DNA of 40,326 nucleotides from Lachnospiraceae bacterium (GTDB taxonomy: Bacteria; Bacillota; Clostridia; Lachnospirales; Lachnospiraceae). Of the stretch, positions 18,080 through 26,371 are shown in pieces. A program made the position numbers and the translations under genes. The stretch spans positions 1 to 40,326 of the forward strand of contig JAFSKT010000215.1 of the NCBI GenBank assembly GCA_017448845.1. Reading direction: 5' to 3'. How positions within the stretch are numbered: position 1 is the stretch's first letter; each line of letters starts with the position of its first letter. The notes under the pieces were generated by a model. It was not told the origin of the DNA. It saw only the letters and a list, made by a program, of their open reading frames with translations, and did not search any database.

Positions 18080-18108
18080 ACTATACCATTTTACTAGCCA
18101 TAACGCAA
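18080..18108 (-). promoter_or_regulatory. Sigma-A-like promoter in the flgE-flbD gap
   Basis: The minus strand has TTGCGT (18108-18103), a 17-nt spacer and TATAGT (18085-18080). This would start transcription near 18073 towards flbD, through the hairpin at 18009-18033. The rest of the 17934-18298 gap contains that hairpin, a terminator at 18195-18232 and an open frame of about 35 codons (18056-18163) that I do not call as a gene. Confidence 0.5.
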
Positions 18109-18194
18109 AGACCGCTGTTTTGGCAAGTCCTTCCAGCCTCCACCCCTGTCCTCGCCTTAGCACACCGGTGCTTTCAGCTTGACACTATAGAAAA

Positions 18195-18232
18195 CACCCC
18201 GGATAAATCTCATAAGAGAAATGTCCGGGGTG
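18195..18232 (-). terminator. Terminator downstream of the lysine-rich gene
   Basis: The outer arms CACCCCGGA and TCCGGGGTG (9 bp) enclose a second small stem (TCTC with GAGA). On the minus strand it is followed by TTTTCT. It fits a rho-independent terminator for the gene at 18299-18706. Confidence 0.7.
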
Positions 18233-18298
18233 GCTTTCAAAAACTATAATGCTGTGGGCACAACGAAAATACTGATAAACTCCTGATCTCTACCAAGA

Positions 18299-18706
18299 TC
18301 ATCCTTCAGTATAAGTCCAGCTTCCAGCCAGGTTGCTGCCCTTAAATAAGATCGACTTTATATCTGCTTTATACTCCCACTCGTCCTTCTTTGCCTTGTA
18401 ATCCTTATCGTTGATCTTTACCTTTACGGACTTGATACTGCCGTCCTTCTTTGCCTTAACGGTCACGTTCTTAACGCTGTCCTTCACATAATAGGGATTA
18501 CATTTGATTGGTATACCCTTGTCGCCCTTGGTGGCCTTCTTAACAGCCTTGACGACAGTCTTGTCAGCGTTCTCCAGTCCGGTGATCTGGATCTTCATTT
18601 TCTTCTTATTGACCTTGATCTTTGTGACCTTATAAATTGTACTCCCCTGGGAAACAGTGAACTTGTCGCCAAAGAGTTCCGGCAACCGAATCAACCTGAT
18701 TTGCAT
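18299..18706 (-). CDS. Lysine-rich hypothetical protein, possibly a remnant
   Basis: I do not recognise this 135-residue protein. It is very basic, with beta-like Lys/Val segments such as VTKIKVNKKKMKIQITG and VKNVTVKAKKDGSIKSVKVK, resembling fragments of secreted repeat proteins, yet it has no signal peptide or membrane helix. AAGGA lies only 2 nt from the ATG, and an in-frame TGA lies just upstream. A different frame at the 5' end (ATG at 18713-18711) begins MKDYANQVDSVAGTLW, so a frameshifted or truncated ancestor is possible. It sits between flgE and flbD, normally adjacent, and has a terminator on each side. I infer an insertion into the operon rather than a flagellar part. Confidence 0.5.
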   Translation of the reverse strand: MQIRLIRLPELFGDKFTVSQGSTIYKVTKIKVNKKKMKIQITGLENADKTVVKAVKKATKGDKGIPIKCNPYYVKDSVKNVTVKAKKDGSIKSVKVKINDKDYKAKKDEWEYKADIKSILFKGSNLAGSWTYTEG

Positions 18707-18761
18707 AATCCTTCATTTTTCGTGACAAATCGGTAATTTTAGCCCGATCCGGACACAATAA

Positions 18762-18797
18762 AAGAGCGAATAGTGAAAAACTACACTACCCGCTCTT
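18762..18797 (-). terminator. Terminator after flgE
   Basis: Two 14-nt arms (18762-18775 and 18784-18797) pair fully in minus-strand RNA, counting two G-U pairs, with an 8-nt loop, and are followed by TTTTATT. It lies about 80 nt after the flgE stop and should end, at least partly, transcription from the flgB promoter. Confidence 0.75.
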
Positions 18798-18877
18798 AAA
18801 TATGCATACCTGCAAAAACGTATCCGGTATTAATTTACAACACTCCGGGCACTTAAGCGCTCAGCGTGTCAGATCAC

Positions 18878-20428
18878 TTAACGCTTCAGGTTGATAAGTT
18901 CTTCAAGCATGGAGTCTGAAACCGTAATGATACGGGAATTAGCCTGGAAACCTCTCTGGGTGGTGATCATGCTGGTGAACTCACTGGAAAGGTCCACGTT
19001 ACTCATTTCCAGCTCGCCGGAAGCGTAGGAGCCGCCGTTTGCCGTAACGTCGCCAAGGATGGCGTCGCCGGAGTTCATGGTTGCGCTATAGAGGTTGTCA
19101 CCTGTCTTCTCAAGACCGGAAGCATTGGAGAAGATAGCGGAAGCGATCTGTCCGAGAAGCTTGGTCTGTCCGTTGGTGTATGCGCCGGTGATCTTTCCGT
19201 CAACACCGATGGAGATGGAGCTCAGCTTACCTACTGACCATCCGGAACCCTCGGTGGTGTCAACGCCGCCGTTACCGCCGTTAACGGTGGAAGTACCTTT
19301 GTTGTCGATGTTCTGCATTGTGGTAGTGTCAACTTCCACATTGCTTGTGAAGGCATCTGTAGGGATGCTCCTGATCTGATCGGCGGGATCGCCTGTAGCA
19401 TCGGGATCCTCTATAACACCGAGAAGGGAGTGAAGATTTAAGTTGAATCCTGCAGCGGAGGTATTGGAATCTGATGTGGTGGAAACAAAGGCACCGGTCT
19501 TGGTGTCAAATTTCACATCGATGTAAGCAGAACCGGGATAGCTGCTATCGGTCTTATCGTTGGTGGCTGTAAGGGAACTTCCTCTTTCATCAGTAACGCC
19601 GCTGTTCAGCATCCTTGAGAAGAACTTGATCTTTGCTAAAGCGTAATCTGTATCGGACTCGCCGCCTGCATGATCCTGTTCCCTGAAGATCGATACTCCG
19701 TTGGAATCGATCATATCGGCAACAGCCAGCTTGTACTGACCTTTAACGGGCTCCTGCTGATCGTTGAGCTTGGGAAGGATCTTGTACTTAACTGTATATC
19801 TGTAACCTTCATTATCGTAGAGTTTCATATCGATAACCTGGCCGGCTTCCTGTGTAAGAGCATCGGAGTTGGCATCCAGGATACCTGTGATGTAGCCCTT
19901 GCTGGTAGCTGCAGGATCGGAAACCTTGTTGGCAGGGCTCATGATCTTTAAGGGAACCAGAGAGCTGGTATTGATCTGCTGTACGCCGTTATTGTCTGTT
20001 ACGCCGTAACCCATAACGGTGTAGCCGTTACTGGACATGCAGAGGGTACCGTTTGCGTCAACGGTAAAGGCACCTGACCTGGTGTAGAACTGCTGTGATC
20101 CGTCGGAAACTACGAAGAAGGAATCTCCGTTGATACGGATATCGAAGGGGTTACCTGTTGTCTCGGCACTGCCTGCACCTGTTACGTTTGAATATATGGA
20201 AGCTGTGCTGACACCAAGACCGATCTGCTGAGCATTTACACCTGCACGGCCTGTGTTGTCGTTAGGACCTGAAGCATTGGCCTTTGTCTGGTAAACCAGA
20301 TCCTGGAAGGTCACGTTGCTGGTCTTGTATCCTACTGTGTTAACGTTAGCTATATTGTTACCGATTACGTCCATCTTGACCTGATGTGTCTTAAGTCCCG
20401 CAACTCCGGAAAAAAGTGATCTCATCAT
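18878..20428 (-). CDS. flgE: Flagellar hook protein FlgE
   Basis: FlgE polymerises into the hook outside the cell. The protein begins MMRSLFSGVAGLKTHQVKMD followed by VIGNNIANVNTVGYK, the rod/hook family N-terminal signature, and ends with the matching C-terminal heptad region (FTSMITTQRGFQANSRIIT). The variable, surface-exposed centre accounts for the rest. I choose the ATG at 20428, 9 nt after GGAGGT; the open frame extends 15 codons further upstream without a ribosome site. Length is 516 residues. Confidence 0.96.
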   Translation of the reverse strand: MMRSLFSGVAGLKTHQVKMDVIGNNIANVNTVGYKTSNVTFQDLVYQTKANASGPNDNTGRAGVNAQQIGLGVSTASIYSNVTGAGSAETTGNPFDIRINGDSFFVVSDGSQQFYTRSGAFTVDANGTLCMSSNGYTVMGYGVTDNNGVQQINTSSLVPLKIMSPANKVSDPAATSKGYITGILDANSDALTQEAGQVIDMKLYDNEGYRYTVKYKILPKLNDQQEPVKGQYKLAVADMIDSNGVSIFREQDHAGGESDTDYALAKIKFFSRMLNSGVTDERGSSLTATNDKTDSSYPGSAYIDVKFDTKTGAFVSTTSDSNTSAAGFNLNLHSLLGVIEDPDATGDPADQIRSIPTDAFTSNVEVDTTTMQNIDNKGTSTVNGGNGGVDTTEGSGWSVGKLSSISIGVDGKITGAYTNGQTKLLGQIASAIFSNASGLEKTGDNLYSATMNSGDAILGDVTANGGSYASGELEMSNVDLSSEFTSMITTQRGFQANSRIITVSDSMLEELINLKR

Positions 20429-20479
20429 AAGGCATTTACCTCCATTTATTGTGATGCTCTCGCCAGAGAGCATTGCCTG

Positions 20480-20884
20480 TTAAGCGATTACCGCGCCGTC
20501 TATATTACTGAAAACCTTGTCTTTTGATTCGTCCGCATCCATTGCCGTTACTACTGTAGAGCTCTCGGTGTTAACTATGAATGCCAGATTGTCTATCATT
20601 ACCAGGGAATCATTTATCCCTTTTTTCTCTGCCCTTTCCATTCCGTCTGAAAGCCGGTTCAGCTGGCTTGTGCTTAAGGAAATGTTCCTGTCCGAAAGCC
20701 TCTGTGCCGCATGCTTTGAGAATTTCAGTCCGAAGCTCTCGCCCTGCTTGTCCGTAAGCACTTCTGCGAAGCTTTTGACTCCGGCCTGAGGCTCCTGGAT
20801 GTTCTTGCTTCCGTTTAGCCTGTACCGTTCTGTCAGCTCTTCTATGGAAGGGTATGAACCTATGTTCTTATTTACCATTGCCAT
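20480..20884 (-). CDS. Flagellar operon protein, TIGR02530-like
   Basis: This 134-residue cytoplasmic protein sits between flgD and flgE, as does the conserved Gram-positive family TIGR02530. The typical pattern is visible: LKFSKHAAQRLSDRNI, then LSDGMERAEKKGINDSLVMI, then NTESSTVVTAMD. Its function is not established; the location suggests a role in hook assembly. An AAGGAG site lies 7 nt before the ATG. Confidence 0.88.
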   Translation of the reverse strand: MAMVNKNIGSYPSIEELTERYRLNGSKNIQEPQAGVKSFAEVLTDKQGESFGLKFSKHAAQRLSDRNISLSTSQLNRLSDGMERAEKKGINDSLVMIDNLAFIVNTESSTVVTAMDADESKDKVFSNIDGAVIA

Positions 20885-20941
20885 ATCAAACTCCTTTTCC
20901 CTGCCTTAAGCATCAGTCCTTTGATGCACGCTGTCCGTTTA

Positions 20942-21622
20942 TCACGAATCTGCGGCAGCTGAAGATGCACCGGTTATATCAATTCCGTATTCCTTATAGA
21001 GCTCTGCATAAGCTAAGATTCCGTTCTGAAGATCTGCCGAAAGGAAAGTCTTCTGATATGCTGACATCCCGGTATATGCACTGTAAAGGGCCTTAAGCTG
21101 ATCTGCGTACTGTGATGCATTTGCAGCCGTGATGTTATTGATCCCGGGAAGTTTTCCAAAGGCTGTTGCCCACTCTCCGGAAAGTGCAACCGCATCTGCG
21201 TAGTCAGCATCGTAAACTTCCTTCACTTCCGAAAGCTCATATAAGGTATCGTTTACGGAAACCTTAACGTTGGTTCCGGAAACGGATACGTAATCCACCT
21301 TGCCAGTAACTTCGGTTACAGCTCCGGTGGTCTCGTTGGTGGTCTCAACTCTTACAAGGGATCCTACCATGGATGTGGCTCTGGAAACCTCACTGGTCTT
21401 TGCCACGTTCTGCATCTGCTCCAGCTCTGAGAAGGTTGCGAGCTGTGAAACATACTGTGTATTGTCCATGGGCTGAAGGGGATCCTGATATTTTAATTCC
21501 GTTACGAGAAGATTAAGGAACTGCTCCTTGTCAACGGAATCAGCTTTTTTATTATTCTTTTCAGCAGCTGATGAACCGAGGTTCGCTATATTTCCGTCAT
21601 TTACTATTGCTGCACTGCTCAT
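20942..21622 (-). CDS. flgD: Hook assembly scaffold FlgD
   Basis: FlgD caps the growing hook and is discarded afterwards. The signature DKEQFLNLLVTELKYQDPLQPMDNT is at residues 30-54, followed by YVSQLATFSELEQMQN. The C-terminal part is a short, Ala/Tyr-rich region. Length 226. It follows fliK and precedes flgE, as expected for hook genes. It has a strong GGAGC site. Confidence 0.95.
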   Translation of the reverse strand: MSSAAIVNDGNIANLGSSAAEKNNKKADSVDKEQFLNLLVTELKYQDPLQPMDNTQYVSQLATFSELEQMQNVAKTSEVSRATSMVGSLVRVETTNETTGAVTEVTGKVDYVSVSGTNVKVSVNDTLYELSEVKEVYDADYADAVALSGEWATAFGKLPGINNITAANASQYADQLKALYSAYTGMSAYQKTFLSADLQNGILAYAELYKEYGIDITGASSAAADS

Positions 21623-21668
21623 ATTTTCTGCTCCTTCCTTTTTGAGAACTACGGCTTAAGCCGTGTTA

Positions 21669-23249
21669 TCAAGCCATGAAGTCCACGCTGTTCCCGTTCT
21701 CGGTCATTATCCTTCTGTTGAGCTCCTCCTCTTCCGTGAGGCCCTCTTCGGGAATCTCTTCAGCATTTCCGGCTCCTAAGTTTATCCTTCTGAGCCTTGC
21801 TGAACGTTCAGCTTCTTCGCTGTCCGGCGTGTCACCGTTTCTGTTTCCTCCGTCATTTAAGAAATTCGATTCGAATTCCCTGCTTGCCAGGGTAACTTCA
21901 ACGCTTTCCACCTTTATTCCATGTTCCTCCAGGTTCTTTCTTAACTCTGCTACCTGAGTTTCCAGGGCGGCCCTTACACTCTCATCCTGTGCAAAGAACT
22001 GGGCCGTTACGTTTCCGGCTTTTGATTCTATGTGCAGTCCCACCTTTCCGAGGCTTTCGGGGTTTAACTGCATTTCCATTGTAGTTGTTTCTTCGCTTAT
22101 CTGGATCCTTATCTGATCACGTACCTGGTTCATGATGTCCTGGATACGTTCATAAGAATTGGCAAATTCTGATGTGGCCTCTGATGTGGCCTCAGTAAGG
22201 TTATCCATGAAATCTGCCGGTGTCTCTTTGATACCGGGATCGAAAGGGTTCTGCCCTTCGAAAAGATCCCGTCCTCTCTCTGATCCGCCCGGGTTCCTGC
22301 TTCCCTGATTCCCTTCATGTTCCACAGGTTTGTCCGCCGGGATTTCTTCTTCCGGCGACTTGGTAATGATCACTTCATCATTTGTACGTTCCGGCTGTCC
22401 GTCCGTGTTACGTACATTTTCCAAAGATTTCACGGTTTCCGCTGGGGTCCCTGCCGTTTCTTCCTCTGTAGTGATCACCTGATCCCCTGTCTCCGCCTCT
22501 GCTGCTCTTCTGTCAGCCTGGGGGTTTTCAACGGGGGCTTCCGGTTCTTCATTGACCGGAGTTACTTCTGAAAAGACTGTGTCAGCTGCTTCTAAAGTTT
22601 CTGTCTGAGGTTCTGCTGAAAGATTTCCGTTCTCAAGAGCATTCCTGAACTCGTCTGCTGTCATTCCAAGCTCCTGCAGAAGATCTCCCGTAACTTCCCT
22701 CTGTACTCCGAGAATATCCTGTACACTTTCGTATAGCGCCTCATCCGTAACTATTCCGGAAATATCGATTCCCTTAAGTTCTGCGGTGAGTGCCCCGATG
22801 TTCTCGCCCTTTAAGAGGTCTGCCAGGTTAAGTCCAAGGGTTTCCATTGCTGCGAGGATATCTTCTTCGCTCACTCCGAGCTCTTCTTCGATCTCCTCCA
22901 TCACGGTCTTTGCTGCTTCCTCAACTTTCCCGTTCAGGTTTTCAGCTGTCTTTCCGCTTTTGCTGTCTGTCTTAGGAGCTTTTACCCTGTCGTCTCCTGT
23001 TCTCCTGACGTCCTCCTGCCTTCTGTCTTCGCTGTTTCCGTTATCAGCTTTGACTGCGCTGCTTTTAGGATCTTTACTGTTGATCCCTGAGCTGCCGGCA
23101 TCGGGCTTGTCTGCCGCCTTTGAAAGAACATCTCCAAAGGAACTGCTTCCGGAGCTTTCATTGACTGACTTTGTAGAAGCACTTAAGCTGTTGACTGCCT
23201 GAATGGCACCGAGCTTTCCGATGCTCTGCAGGCTTAAAGTGTCTCCCAT
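21669..23249 (-). CDS. fliK: Hook-length control protein FliK
   Basis: FliK is a secreted ruler that measures the hook and triggers the FlhB specificity switch. The N-terminal two thirds are low-complexity and rich in Glu, Ser and Lys. The C-terminal Flg_hook domain (about 370-460) is recognisable by EETTTMEMQLNPESLGKVGL and FFAQDESVRAALETQVAELR. I choose the ATG at 23249, 5-6 nt after AGGAGG, rather than an upstream frame extension of 20 codons. Length is 526 residues. Confidence 0.93.
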   Translation of the reverse strand: MGDTLSLQSIGKLGAIQAVNSLSASTKSVNESSGSSSFGDVLSKAADKPDAGSSGINSKDPKSSAVKADNGNSEDRRQEDVRRTGDDRVKAPKTDSKSGKTAENLNGKVEEAAKTVMEEIEEELGVSEEDILAAMETLGLNLADLLKGENIGALTAELKGIDISGIVTDEALYESVQDILGVQREVTGDLLQELGMTADEFRNALENGNLSAEPQTETLEAADTVFSEVTPVNEEPEAPVENPQADRRAAEAETGDQVITTEEETAGTPAETVKSLENVRNTDGQPERTNDEVIITKSPEEEIPADKPVEHEGNQGSRNPGGSERGRDLFEGQNPFDPGIKETPADFMDNLTEATSEATSEFANSYERIQDIMNQVRDQIRIQISEETTTMEMQLNPESLGKVGLHIESKAGNVTAQFFAQDESVRAALETQVAELRKNLEEHGIKVESVEVTLASREFESNFLNDGGNRNGDTPDSEEAERSARLRRINLGAGNAEEIPEEGLTEEEELNRRIMTENGNSVDFMA

Positions 23250-23423
23250 CACACTCCTCCTTTCATATGCTGTTTTAATGTGCTGAGGGATTTTCATCCC
23301 CGGGGGCATAGTTTATGCCCTCCATATTTTGTTTATCGGCAAAATCCCGTCGTATCAGAACTGTTGAAATAATAAAATATTGTACTTTTTTTCGTACAAT
23401 CCCGGATTGTCAGACTGACGGGA

Positions 23424-24389
23424 TCAACCGCCCTCCTGAGGCTCCTCCGGACTGCCGTTCTCATCACTGTTTTCTTCAGTGTTTTCTTCGTTGTTATTGA
23501 TCACCGGAGGTGCAACGGTTACAGGCGGCGGAGCAACCGTAGTGCTCTCAACCGTCTCAGGCTCCATGATATTCGTAACTATTGCCGCATTTTCAGGTTC
23601 CATGGCTCCAAGGATCTCACCTCTTGCATCGGAACCGCAGGCCTTAAGTATCTTGGCCACCAGATATGCATCACCGTCCGCACCTGAAGACTGCACCATA
23701 ACGTCGAAGATCTTTGCGGCGTCCTTGGACTTCATGGCGGAATAAGCTTTCGCATATTCCTTCACCTTCTCATCATTCACCTCTTCAGCCACAACCTGCT
23801 TATAGAGGACCTGGGCGTTGGCAGGCTCTATCTCCTCATAGAACTTCCTGTATTCCGAAGGATCAGGCGCATTGTCCGAGAACACCACCTCGTTATAGAA
23901 TTCATCCTTTATCTTCTCAAACTCCACCTGATTATTTTCAAAGGTCTGGAGCCTGTTGATCTCACTCTGGAGCTCATCGCCGTAGATCCTAAGCTCATTA
24001 TTGGCCTGCTGCGCATCGGCGAGCTGTTTTTCCAGCTCTATGATCCTGGAATATGCAGACTCCACATCCGTATATCCGCCGTAGAGCTCCACTTCCGTAT
24101 CAAAGCCGTTACCGCTTACGGAACCGTTATATCCGGGAAGCACCCTGTTCACTATGGGCACGTCTTTTAAGACCGGCGTAAGCACTCCGGAACCGAAGCC
24201 GCCCACATCCAGCTTTACCAGAAGCCCAAGGATCGCAAGCCATATAAGGATGATGAAAATGGTCACAAGGATCACGGATAAGGCTCCGGAATCCTCATCA
24301 TCATCTATATCGGCTCCGCCCTTCTTATTGCTGTTCTCTTTTAAGTTTCCCTTTCCCTGCTCTGCAGGGAGATTCTTTGAATCTGCCAT
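23424..24389 (-). CDS. MotE/YlxF-like membrane protein with MgtE-N-like domain
   Basis: The 321-residue protein has an acidic N-terminus, one membrane helix (about 38-63), a coiled-coil stretch (about 110-160) and a helical MgtE-N/MotE-like domain (about 195-280, with YAKAYSAMKSKDAAKIFDVM). The C-terminal tail is rich in Pro, Glu and Asn. Genes of this type (ylxF in Bacillus) sit between fliJ and fliK. MotE in rhizobia is a periplasmic chaperone of a motor protein, but the role in Gram-positives is not settled. The upstream gap to fliJ carries a hairpin array. Confidence 0.85.
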   Translation of the reverse strand: MADSKNLPAEQGKGNLKENSNKKGGADIDDDEDSGALSVILVTIFIILIWLAILGLLVKLDVGGFGSGVLTPVLKDVPIVNRVLPGYNGSVSGNGFDTEVELYGGYTDVESAYSRIIELEKQLADAQQANNELRIYGDELQSEINRLQTFENNQVEFEKIKDEFYNEVVFSDNAPDPSEYRKFYEEIEPANAQVLYKQVVAEEVNDEKVKEYAKAYSAMKSKDAAKIFDVMVQSSGADGDAYLVAKILKACGSDARGEILGAMEPENAAIVTNIMEPETVESTTVAPPPVTVAPPVINNNEENTEENSDENGSPEEPQEGG

Positions 24390-24455
24390 AATCTGTGGCG
24401 TACCCTAAGGCACGCTGCCTCTCTAACTTATTCCCGGGTCTTTTGTCCAGGTCGC

Positions 24456-24571
24456 TGACGCGCTCGGCGCGTCAATACGCTAACGATGCCAGACGCACTC
24501 AGTGCGTCTGAACGGCATTCAAAATGTGCCCCCGGCACATTTTGCTGCAAAAGGTTCACCGAACCTTTTGC
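24456..24571. repeat. Array of four perfect hairpins between fliJ and the motE-like gene
   Basis: Four inverted repeats follow one another, each with a 3-nt loop: 24456-24474 (8 bp), 24491-24509 (8 bp, with ATGCC/GGCAT arms outside), 24520-24544 (11 bp) and 24547-24571 (11 bp). The last overlaps the fliJ stop codon. None has a following U-tract, so they do not look like ordinary terminators. Such arrays may affect mRNA processing or stability, or be a genomic repeat family. Confidence 0.9.
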
Positions 24572-25002
24572 CCGTACACATAGCTTGTAAGCTCATCTAT
24601 CATCTTACTTTCAGCCGCAGCCTCTTCCTTCAGAAAACGCTCAAAAGCGTGTTCACGAAGCTTTTCCTGGGCCTTCCGCTCTTTCATCACATTTTCCAGT
24701 TCCTTACGGCGCTGTTCAAGGATGCGCTCTTCCCGCCTTATCCTGTCATCAGCCCTAATGATATCTTCCTGCACAAGCCTTCTGCTGAGATCGTTATTCT
24801 GTATCTCCAAAAGGTCCAGGGTATCTGACCGGAGACGTTTTGCCTCTTCTTCCAGAAAAGCCAGGCGGCGGAGAAGCTCATTCTTCGCCTCTATGGCCTC
24901 ATTCAAGACCTTCTTCTGCTCGGCAAAGCGCATTTCAGCCTGGGTCTCAAGCTTTTCTTTTAAGTTGAGGATGTTCTGCATCCGGAAACGGAATCTTGCC
25001 AT
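24556..25002 (-). CDS. fliJ: FliJ, flagellar export chaperone/coiled-coil protein
   Basis: FliJ is a small antiparallel coiled coil that sits in the FliI hexamer and activates the export gate. The 148 residues are almost entirely helical and charged (for example RFRMQNILNLKEKLETQAEM, then RREERILEQRRKELENVMKE). It starts 28 nt after fliI. The last codons and stop lie within an 11-bp hairpin. Confidence 0.92.
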   Translation of the reverse strand: MARFRFRMQNILNLKEKLETQAEMRFAEQKKVLNEAIEAKNELLRRLAFLEEEAKRLRSDTLDLLEIQNNDLSRRLVQEDIIRADDRIRREERILEQRRKELENVMKERKAQEKLREHAFERFLKEEAAAESKMIDELTSYVYGQKVR

Positions 25003-25030
25003 AGCCTGTACCTCAGTACCTCAGTCCTGT

Positions 25031-26371
25031 TTACGCCTGTGCAACCTTCTCCCCGTCGTCAAATACCGCCTTCAGGTTTTCAAGGGTCTCCTCGAAGGTG
25101 AACTTTGCATCCGTGGTCTGCATAAGGAATTCATTGATCGCATCTATCTTCTTTATGGCGAAATCTATCTTCGGGTTGGAACCCTTCTGGTAAGCACCGA
25201 TATTTATAAGGTCCTCCGCCTCCTGATAGGTGGCCATAACATTCTTCATCTTTCCCGCCAGGGCCTTATGTTCCTTGGAGGCTATCTGGCTCATACACCT
25301 GGAAATGCTCTGGAGCACGTCTATAGCCGGATAGTGGTTCTGCTGGGCGATACGGCGGTTAAGCATTATATGTCCGTCCAGAATGGAACGGGCCGTATCA
25401 GTTATGGGTTCATTGAAATCATCGCCGTCCACAAGTACCGTGTAAAGCCCGGTAATGGATCCCAGCTTTCCATTTCCCGCTCTCTCAAGAAGCTTCGGCA
25501 TTTCCGAATAAACCGAGGGCGGATAACCACGGGTAACGGGAGGCTCTCCGCTGGCCAGTCCTATTTCTCTCTGAGCCATGGAGAATCGGGTAAGGGAGTC
25601 CATCATCAGCAGCACATCCTTCCCCTGATCCCTGAAGTACTCTGCTATGGCGGTGGCTGTCTTTGCCGCCTTATTTCTTTCAAGAGCCGGCCTGTCGGAG
25701 GTAGCAACCACCACCACAGACCTTCTCATACCTTCTTCGCCCAGGTCTCTCTCAACAAATTCCCGGACTTCCCTGCCTCGCTCGCCGATAAGAGCGATCA
25801 CGTTGATGTCCGCCTTAGTGTTTCTGGCAAACATACCCATAAGAGTACTCTTTCCAACACCGGAACCTGCAAAGATACCGACTCTCTGTCCCTTTCCTAT
25901 GGTCATCAGGCCGTCCACAGCCTTTACTCCCAGGGGAAGAACCTCGTTTATTATAACCCTGTCCATGGGATCCGGCGGTTCCGCTTCCACGGAATACTCT
26001 CTTCCGCCGTAAAGGACGGTACCGTCGGTGGGCCGTCCCAGACCGTCCAGTGTCTTCCCGAGAAGATCATCGGAAACCGTCACTGTCAGGGTGTGACCTA
26101 AGTTTTCAACCGTACATCCCGCACCGATGCCGTCGGTCTTATCGTAGGGCATTAGCTGGGTCTTACTGTCCTTAAAACCCACCACCTCAGCCATTATGGG
26201 TGGCTTGGAGCTGTCCTCCGGCATTATCCTGCAGATATCGGCTAAAAGCGCATCCGGACCGATGGATTCAATGGTAAGACCTACCACGTTCACCACCTTG
26301 CCCAGTTTCTTATAAAAGGACCTGTTCAGGACCTGGCTGTATTTTGACAGATCTATACGGGGTTCAACCAT
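25031..26371 (-). CDS. fliI: FliI, flagellar export ATPase
   Basis: FliI powers and orders substrate delivery to the export gate. It is an F1-beta-like ATPase of 446 residues with Walker A GSGVGKST at about 169-176, and the Walker B region DVLLMMDSLTRFSMAQRE with the family signature PPSVYSEMPKLLERAG. I choose the ATG at 26371, which has a GGAAGAG site and overlaps fliH by 8 nt; a frame extension of 10 codons lacks a ribosome site. Confidence 0.96.
   Translation of the reverse strand: MVEPRIDLSKYSQVLNRSFYKKLGKVVNVVGLTIESIGPDALLADICRIMPEDSSKPPIMAEVVGFKDSKTQLMPYDKTDGIGAGCTVENLGHTLTVTVSDDLLGKTLDGLGRPTDGTVLYGGREYSVEAEPPDPMDRVIINEVLPLGVKAVDGLMTIGKGQRVGIFAGSGVGKSTLMGMFARNTKADINVIALIGERGREVREFVERDLGEEGMRRSVVVVATSDRPALERNKAAKTATAIAEYFRDQGKDVLLMMDSLTRFSMAQREIGLASGEPPVTRGYPPSVYSEMPKLLERAGNGKLGSITGLYTVLVDGDDFNEPITDTARSILDGHIMLNRRIAQQNHYPAIDVLQSISRCMSQIASKEHKALAGKMKNVMATYQEAEDLINIGAYQKGSNPKIDFAIKKIDAINEFLMQTTDAKFTFEETLENLKAVFDDGEKVAQA

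Noticed and set aside
18711..18713. Alternative ATG in another frame upstream of the lysine-rich gene, giving MKDYANQ...
   Set aside because: It stops after 28 codons and has no good ribosome site. It is noted only as a possible frameshift trace, not a gene.
24722..26101. A 459-codon plus-strand open frame opposite fliJ and fliI
   Set aside because: It lies fully antisense to well-recognised FliJ and FliI, has no recognisable domain, and is explained by codon bias of the real genes. The same holds for the many other plus-strand frames opposite flagellar and glp genes.
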